DNA from: Endothia cerciana
Taxonomy: Eukaryota > Ascomycota > Sordariomycetes > Diaporthales > Cryphonectriaceae
Direction: 5' to 3'
DNA: 64,000 bases
Assembly: GCA_026119935.1 (NCBI GenBank)
Contig: JALRMH010000059.1
Span: 163,545 to 227,544, forward strand
In this document: in pieces, positions 57,964 through 64,000 of the stretch
How the letters are laid out: every line of letters begins with the position of its first letter
Position numbering within the stretch: position 1 is the stretch's first letter
Notes under the pieces: generated by a model
Database searches by the model: none
Told to the model about the DNA's origin: nothing
What the model saw: the letters and a program-made list of their open reading frames with translations, nothing else
Program-made: the position numbers and the translations under genes

Positions 57964-59801
57964 CTCGTGATGCGGCCGGGCTGCGATGGGCTGTGCCCGG
58001 CCCATGGCCTCAGCCGCGAGGTCCTCCCCCCCCCCCGACTCGTGTACCTTGGTACGGTGTGAGGCCTCTTGCGTGTGTGGGCCTGCATAGCCAGACGGAC
58101 AGGAACGGACGGATGCGCCCGGTGGCAGCTCCGGCGCTGCGCCGTTGTCTGCGTCCGGCGGGAAGGAATCAAGGTTGCATCAAGGCTTGCAAGGAACCGA
58201 ATCCTTCCCGTGCTCGTCTGCCGACTCCCCGGCCGCTCAGGCCACGAGGGGGGGGGGGTGTGTGTGTGTGTGTGTGTGTGTGAATCGCGGCCCCCCCCTA
58301 CTACTATTACTGGGTACTTACTTACTACTACTGGTATTATGGTGATGTGTGCCACGGCGGCGCGAGCCGGGCTATGATATGCAGGAGACAGAAGGGGTGC
58401 ATTGGCGGGTGTCCACTCCGGTCTTTGGTAGATACTGGCCCCCCCTGGCCCCCCCGACCGCCTGGAGAGGGGACAAGGCGACGTCTCCTTGCGCGCCAAT
58501 GACTCTTCCGGATTATCCCCACAGCTGGCTGCGTAAATGGGGGCAAAATCGAGGGGGAGGGGGAGGGGGCACGTCAGGGCCGTTGTGTCCCTCCTCCGGC
58601 CCCGAGAAGGACCCGCATGCACTGAACTTATTGTTTCGTTTCGCGCAGTCCCGACGAGCCCTTCCTTTGTCGTCAACGTAATCCGGGGTTGCTGACCACC
58701 ACCACCACCACCACCACCACCACGACGAAAACACAGGCCGCTCTCTTGACCCGCTCCGGGGCGGGCAGGGCGAAGGAGGAGCCGCGTGACCAGTCACCCG
58801 ACCTGGCAAACCTTCTGCTCAGCTGCTGCGTACTACTGTAGTATAATGACTACTGAACCATAGAATAAAGTGCCGAGGGTACCCCACGCACCCACCGGAC
58901 AGGAAAGCAGGATCCGAACGCCTCCTCCTCCCCCGAGGGAGGGGTTTGGGGAGGGGTTTGGGGAGGTGGGTTTGCAGTGTTGCCGAGTCCGAGGGGGACA
59001 CTCTTCAACAACCCCCCCCCCCCTCCCCATAGGATGTACATACATGGTACTATGTACTGTAGACACGATAAGGTTATCCACAAACCTGGCGCATGCAAGG
59101 GAGACTTCGCCCCGCGCGTGCTTTGCGCGGCGGGTAAACCTCAGCTGCCGCGTCGGCCGTGGGGAGAGAGAGGGCTTGTACAGGCGACTAGCCATCACGT
59201 CTGTCCTCATCCCGACGGGCTGGGCTCGCACCTCGTGTGCGGATCCGCAGCGCCACTATGAGAGCAGACGGTCTCACCCTGAAGATCCCCCCCCCCCTCC
59301 CTAACAATCTGTGGGAAGCCCTCACGCACCCCGAACCCGCCGCAGCAGCCCGTCGCGTCTTTGGGTGAAGGGGTGAGGAGGAAAGCCATCAGCCCCTCGC
59401 TTCTGCCTTCTGTATTCACCATAGATCCGGCCGAGGTCAAAGCCTCCTCCTCCCCGGGCTCCACGGGTCAGCACAGCACCCGGGACCGGCGGCGCCAGGG
59501 CAACCACGAAGCGTTGCAGAGAGAGCAGAGCGGCGTCTTGGCAGGCAGGTGAGTCTTGGGTGCCCCTGGTGATCCCCATCGCGCAGGTCAGGGGACTAAG
59601 CAGGCGATGTCTCAAAGAGGCGACCCTCCCCCTCCTGTCTGACAACTCATCGCCGCTGCATGACAGGACGAGACGAGACGAGAACGAGACGTGACGTGTG
59701 TTGAGCCTGTTGAGCCCTACTGCTTGCACCTAACTAGCTATGTACATACCGTGGTAGATATGTCGGACTGTCTTTTGTTCTCCACCTGGGCCGGGCGGTG
59801 A

Positions 59802-59804
<3 letters not shown>

Positions 59805-59842
<38 letters not shown>
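59805..59842. repeat. (GT)19 microsatellite
   Basis: Nineteen perfect copies, the longest dinucleotide array in the window. Confidence 0.95.
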
Positions 59843-59844
<2 letters not shown>

Positions 59845-61189
59845 CCGAGTAAAGCCGTCCCAGCCGCGAGACCCACCTGCTGGGGGGTGAGGCCCCGCCT
59901 GCAGACCATCTCGCTGGGACCAAGTCGGGAGGAGAGTACCGCCATGGTACCATGTATGTACTCTCTCTAAGGGAGAGAGGGACCCTGTCGTGCCCTGTGT
60001 GTGTGTGTGTGTGTGTGTGTGTGCCCGTTACTTGTACCCTCCCGTGCCGGACCAGCGGGGGTCAGCCCCTGAAGAGCTCAGGATTCCAGGTGACGAGAGC
60101 CCTTGCTCGGGAGGACCAGCCACAAGGGCGCCCACCCACCTGTCAACTGTCACCTGTACAGATCTATCTGATCTCCGCCCGTCTTTCTTTTGGACAAAGG
60201 CGCGGGTGGAGGGGGGAGGAGGTGTGTTGGGCTCCGAGTATTTCTCGCCGTGGCCAGCCTCGGGCGAGAAGGGAACTGGGGTTCTGCCTCCGGATCACAC
60301 TGATAGCATCCTCCCCACCTCCCACTCATGTGCACGAGGACCAGTCTGGCGTAGGGTGGGTGGTCATGGAGATGATAAACCCTGCAGGTTTACGTCCCCG
60401 CCTGCGGAGGTGGCCGGGTGAGAGAGAAAAAGAAAAAAAGAAGAAGAAGAAGAAAGGCTGTGCCTCGCTACCGCGGTACGTATGTGAGAGGTTCACCACT
60501 TCCTATGACGTGCAACGGTCCAGGATGTAGAACAAAATGCAGAACAGAAACTCATGGAGAGGGCGAGCCTGTGCAGCGTAGAAAGTAATCAACCCGTTCC
60601 CTGTAGTAGGCTGTCTGTCCTGGTGTGTCCTGTAAACCCCCCAGTACACACCACCATAGCACTATGTACGTATACCCAGTACTATGTATGTAGTAGATGG
60701 GCGAGACCCCCCCTCGGAGACTATGCGCCAGAGACTCAGCTCTCCAGGGTCCCCGTCCCCCCCCCCCCCCACCTCTTCAACCACAGAGGGACAATTCGCT
60801 AATAGCACCCTTAGCCCGTGGTGGCCCCTCTAATCCCGTCCTGCCGGGATCGATCATATCTCCTCGAGTCGGCCGGCGCCCACTAGTCCTCCTGTCCCAA
60901 GTATCGTGTTATTCTCCACCCAAGACCACCAGAGAGCTCTCCCGCTGCTCTGAGTGCCCCCTTACCAGGTCGCCGCTCATCACGCCCGACGACGGGCCGG
61001 AGGGAGGAGGGCAAAAGAAGAAATATCTTCCTGGAGGGGCCGCGGTGCAGATTGCTACGGTCTGTCTAAACCCCATCATGCAGCCCACGGAGGACCGGCC
61101 GAAGAAGCTGGGCTGGCACTCATAGCAACAACCCCCACGAACGGACACACATCCACCTATTTGCCTTTCTACCAATCTATCTATCTCTC

Positions 61190-61246
61190 TACCTACCTAC
61201 CTACCTACCTACCTACCTACCTACCTACCTACCTACCTACCTAACT
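61190..61246. repeat. (CTAC)14 tetranucleotide array in presumed promoter/leader of LaeA-like 2
   Basis: About fourteen perfect copies of a 4 bp unit, ending 95 nt before the start codon of the downstream methyltransferase. Length variation could alter the leader or promoter. Confidence 0.9.
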
Positions 61247-61340
61247 TAACTACCTGTCTGCGCCCACTGACGGGCGGTGCTACTCTCGCCCCTCCCCCCC
61301 CAGACCTCACCAGCCTGGCCGCCGCCGCCGCCGCCGCATC

Positions 61341-62397
61341 ATGAACCGCCAGACCTCCCCGGGGCCGTCGTCGTCCCAGCGGGGGCCGCCATCGTCCTCG
61401 TCCTCGTCCTCCTTCTCCTCTGCCGCCCCCACATCATCCACCACCCTGACCCTCCCGCCCATATCCGCCATCTACAACTTCGTCTCGGGCGACACTGCCA
61501 GCGCGCCGGGCCCCTACCGCCACTACGACCACCACCCAGCCCGCCCCCCGGTGCCGCCGGACCAGGCCTCGTTCAACACATGGATCACCCCGGCCAACAC
61601 GGCCGAGCTGGCCGAGGCCGACGGCGGGGAGGACTACGCCGACGGCGCCGACGACGACACCAACTTCGTGTACGAGCACGGCCGCCGGTACCACGCCAAC
61701 GCGGACGGCCGGGGCCTGTACCCCCTGCCCAACGACGAGTCGGAGCAGGAGCGCGACGACATGAAGCACAAGCTCGCGCTGTGGATGATGCACGAGAAGC
61801 TGTTCTACGCCCCCGTCGAGGAGGCCATGAGGCGGGGTGGGGTTGTCTTCGACCTGGGTGAGCCCTTTCCCCTGTTGTGTGTGTGTGTGTGTGGTGTGTG
61901 TGTTTACTTCCCCCTCCCCCTCCCCTCCCAGTGGCCACCCGGTCGGGCCTCATCTGCGCTCTGCGGGCACGGATTCCTCTGGCGCGGACTCATCCTGCGA
62001 CGGTCAACGCCGCGCCAGGCGGATGGGACGTGCAAGACAAGGCCGATCGCCCGCAGGGGGCTGGAGGTCCCTCCCGCGACTTGTGGCTTGGATCGCGGCC
62101 TCAGGACTACGCCCCATCCCCCTCAGGCCAGCCCCGCGCAAGTCCTGTTTGCGTCAGTAATACGGACACCTCAGACTGACAAATGCTGTGTTACGACAGG
62201 CACCGGGACGGGCGAGTGGGCCATGGAGAGTAAGTGTGGTGTCCTGCCCGGTTTTCGCTTGACCACTGCCGTGTCTGCCTGTCCGTCTGTCTGTCTCGTG
62301 TTGATGAGTCTCGCTCCTCACCTGCCCCCTAACCCCCCCCCCCCCCGACGATCCCAACAGCCGGGCGACTGGGGCGTGTGTCTGGCGGTGGGTTTCG

Positions 62398-62453
<56 letters not shown>

Positions 62454-63820
62454 ACAGCGCCGTCCTGCAGGCGCCTCTCTTTTTTGTTGGGGCCCGGAGG
62501 GCTGCAGGCGGTTGTGCCACCCTGCTGCTGTTGGCCTTCGCGCCACGTGCTGTCGTGTCGTGTCACACGGCGGTCCGCGCGCAGGAGTTTCCCCCGCGGT
62601 GCCTCATCGGCGGGCTTGTATCAGCTCTCCCGTCGGCCGTAGAGAGACGTGCTTCGCCCTGAGGGCCTGCGATACATCCCGTCATGGTGGGTGCCGGTGT
62701 GTGTGTGTGTGTCGGGGGTTGGGGTGTGAGGGCCTGGCGAACGGATCTCCCAAGTGGCCGACCGAAGGAGTGCGGAAGACGAGATGGCGAGGACCGGTGG
62801 GCGCTGGCAACTGACAAGTCCCGGCTGGCTGACAAAGTGCTGGCAGTGGCCCAGAGGTACACCGAGTCCCAGATCTTCGGCTGTGACATCTCGCCGATAC
62901 AGCCGGCCTACGTCTGGGACAACGTCTTCTTCGCGACGGCCGACTTCGAGGAGGACTGGGCCGACTACGCCGAGAACTCCTTCGACTACATACACATGCG
63001 CTACACGGCCTTCTCCATCAAGGACCCGGTGGCCTTAGTACAGCGGGCCATGAGGTGAGCCTCCCACCCACCCCTCCTGTTTATGAATATTGATCTTTCT
63101 CCCTCGCGAGCTGTCTTTCCTCCTCCCCATCCCCCCCCCCCTCCAAACAAAGAAAAACCCACTGCCCTGAGACCGACGGCCCTCTCTGGCTCGAGGGCCA
63201 GGCTCTCTTTCCCCCATTCTGAAACGTTTACACTCGCTTACAAAAAAACCCTCCTTCCGCGGCTCCCCAGGTACCTAAAGCCAGGCGGCTACCTCGAGTT
63301 CCAGGAGATGACCTACTGGCCCCAGTCCGACGACGGCACCCTGACCCCGTCGACCCCCTACGCCTTCCGCGACTTCTGCTACTACATGCAGCTCGGCCTC
63401 GCGAACATGGGGCTGGACCTGCACATGATCAGCCGCCTCCCGGACATCATGCGCAGCGGCGGCGGCGATGGTGATGGCGGCCCCGGCTCCTCCTGCTTCT
63501 TCGACGACGTCACCGAGGTCCGGCACAAGCTCCCCATCGGCCGCTGGGCCCGCGACCGCCGCCAGCGCGAGAAGGGCATCTGGTTCCTGCGCATGATCCT
63601 CCTGGAGGGGCTCAGCGCCATCTGCAGGCGCCCCTTCTGCCAGGGGCTCGGCTGGAAGGACGTCCAGGTCGAGATGTTCCTCGTCGACGTGCGCAGGAGC
63701 CTCAACGACGCCAGCGTGCACGCCTACTTCCCCTTCACCGTCGTGTACGGGAGGAAGCCGCTCGAGGGGGGCCAGGCGGCGGCGGCGCCGGGGGGGCCAC
63801 CGGCGCCGGTCAGGACCTGA
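61341..63820 (+). CDS. LaeA-like SAM-dependent methyltransferase 2
   Basis: Four exons: 61341-61857, 62200-62229, 62847-63054, 63271-63820. Introns are 342, 617 and 216 nt; phases agree and the product is 434 residues. The N-terminal 90 residues are Ser/Pro-rich and low-complexity. The catalytic part starts NFVYEHGRRYHANADGR; KLALWMMHEKLFYAPV leads to SAM motif I, split by intron 1 (VVFDLG | GTGTGEWAM) and continued by the 30 nt exon 2 into MAQRYTESQIFGCDISPIQP. Then come FDYIHMRYTAFSI, YLKPGGYLEFQEM and a final HAYFPFTVVYGRKP, standard for the family. Introns are unusually long for this genome and intron 2 contains a (CTG)17 array. It belongs to the same broad family as the gene at 48.9-50.4 kb but is not a close copy. 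Methyl acceptor unknown. Confidence 0.9.
62400..62450. repeat. (CTG)17 trinucleotide array inside an intron
   Basis: Seventeen perfect CTG units lie inside intron 2 of LaeA-like 2. Read in any frame it would give poly-Leu, poly-Ala or poly-Cys, and it lies between a good donor (62230) and acceptor (62846), so it is intronic rather than coding. Confidence 0.9.
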
Positions 63821-63910
63821 GAGAGATATTGGACGAGCTGCTCTTTTCTTCTTCTCTTCTTTTGTCTTCTTTTCCTTTTCCTTTCCACCCCGGCCGCCCC
63901 CCCCCCCCCC

Positions 63911-64000
63911 GCCAAAAAAAAAAAAAAAAATTAAATAAAAAATAATTAAAATTATAATTATAAAATTTAAAAATTAAATTTTTTTTATTTTTTTGTTTAT
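63911..64000. other. Abrupt AT-rich tract at the window end
   Basis: After a run of about 14 C, the last 85-90 nt are almost pure A and T (A17, then mixed TTAAAT/AATTA and T8). No gene can be called. The change from GC-rich coding DNA occurs within about 90 nt of the stop codon at 63820. It is either the edge of an AT-rich isochore or an assembly or sequence-end artefact. Confidence 0.7.

Larger units (their letters stand above)
57964..61340. other. Repeat-dense 3.4 kb intergenic region
   Basis: No gene is recognised. The region carries an unusual density of simple repeats: GT arrays at 58257-58282, 59805-59842 and 59997-60023, a CCA array at 58695-58723, several runs of 8 or more C or G, and a CCTA-type tetranucleotide array at 61190-61246. 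TAC/GTA-rich short motifs such as GTACTATGTA recur at about 59045 and 60668. Confidence 0.55.

Noticed and set aside
56695..58005. A 436-codon minus-strand frame opposite the FAD oxidoreductase, and a 410-codon alternative plus frame
   Set aside because: Same GC-bias effect. The frame used has GxGxxG, GATGRNGG split properly by an intron and the C-terminal FAD region; the others have no motif.
62318..62662. Poly-Gln, poly-Ser, poly-Ala or poly-Leu proteins over the CTG array
   Set aside because: The array lies inside an intron bounded by good splice sites of LaeA-like 2, and the flanks have no coding character in those frames.
1..64000. CRISPR arrays, bacterial operons, phage or insertion-sequence elements
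   Set aside because: Tandem repeats present are simple satellites without spacers; genes carry spliceosomal introns and fungal domains, and no transposase or reverse transcriptase frame was recognised.

Overview
This window looks like genomic DNA of a filamentous ascomycete (Pezizomycotina, probably a Sordariomycete). The evidence is short spliceosomal introns (about 50-300 nt, GT...AG, CTRAY-like branch sites), fungal-restricted families (LaeA-like methyltransferases, PTH11/rhodopsin-type membrane proteins, 2EXR-domain proteins, a conserved fungal protein often labelled 'vegetative cell wall protein gp1'), long GC-rich intergenic DNA and many microsatellites. No species is assigned. All gene models were built by eye from reading frames and splice sites, and are checked by intron phase and family motifs.

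Layout. (1) 1-8.3 kb is a housekeeping block: the 3' end of a long-chain acyl-CoA synthetase (+), then two tandem minus-strand genes of the endosomal sorting pathway, a USP8/Doa4-like deubiquitinase and the ESCRT-0 subunit Vps27. (2) 8.3-24.3 kb is an accessory island in which every recognisable gene is broken or doubtful. It holds a doubtful secreted Ser/Thr-rich ORF, a decayed secreted protein, a 2EXR relic, an F-box/2EXR-like fragment, a NACHT (STAND/NLR-like) relic, a GMC oxidoreductase with one premature stop, a UbiA-type prenyltransferase relic and a PTH11-like gene with a frameshift. Several stop codons fit C-to-T/G-to-A transitions, as expected from RIP or similar decay. (3) 24.6-34.4 kb has three intact minus-strand genes separated by long gene-poor DNA: a CMP/dCMP-type deaminase, a four-TM MARVEL-like protein and the gp1-like protein. 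(4) 34.4-40.9 kb is gene-poor and repeat-rich. (5) 40.9-63.8 kb is an accessory but mostly intact set: an SDR-type protein, an NmrA-like protein, LaeA-like methyltransferase 1, a PTH11-like receptor, a DAO-family FAD oxidoreductase and LaeA-like methyltransferase 2. These are separated by 1-4 kb of DNA rich in microsatellites. The window ends in an abrupt AT-rich tract.

How the genes relate. Vps27 collects ubiquitinated cargo on endosomes, and the neighbouring deubiquitinase has the domain plan of enzymes that remove ubiquitin from such cargo, so these two very probably act in one pathway. The prenyltransferase, GMC oxidoreductase and receptor relics could be remains of a specialised-metabolism locus, but no core synthase is visible. 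The 41-64 kb set has tailoring or regulatory-type enzymes and no polyketide, peptide or terpene synthase, so calling it a biosynthetic cluster would be speculation.
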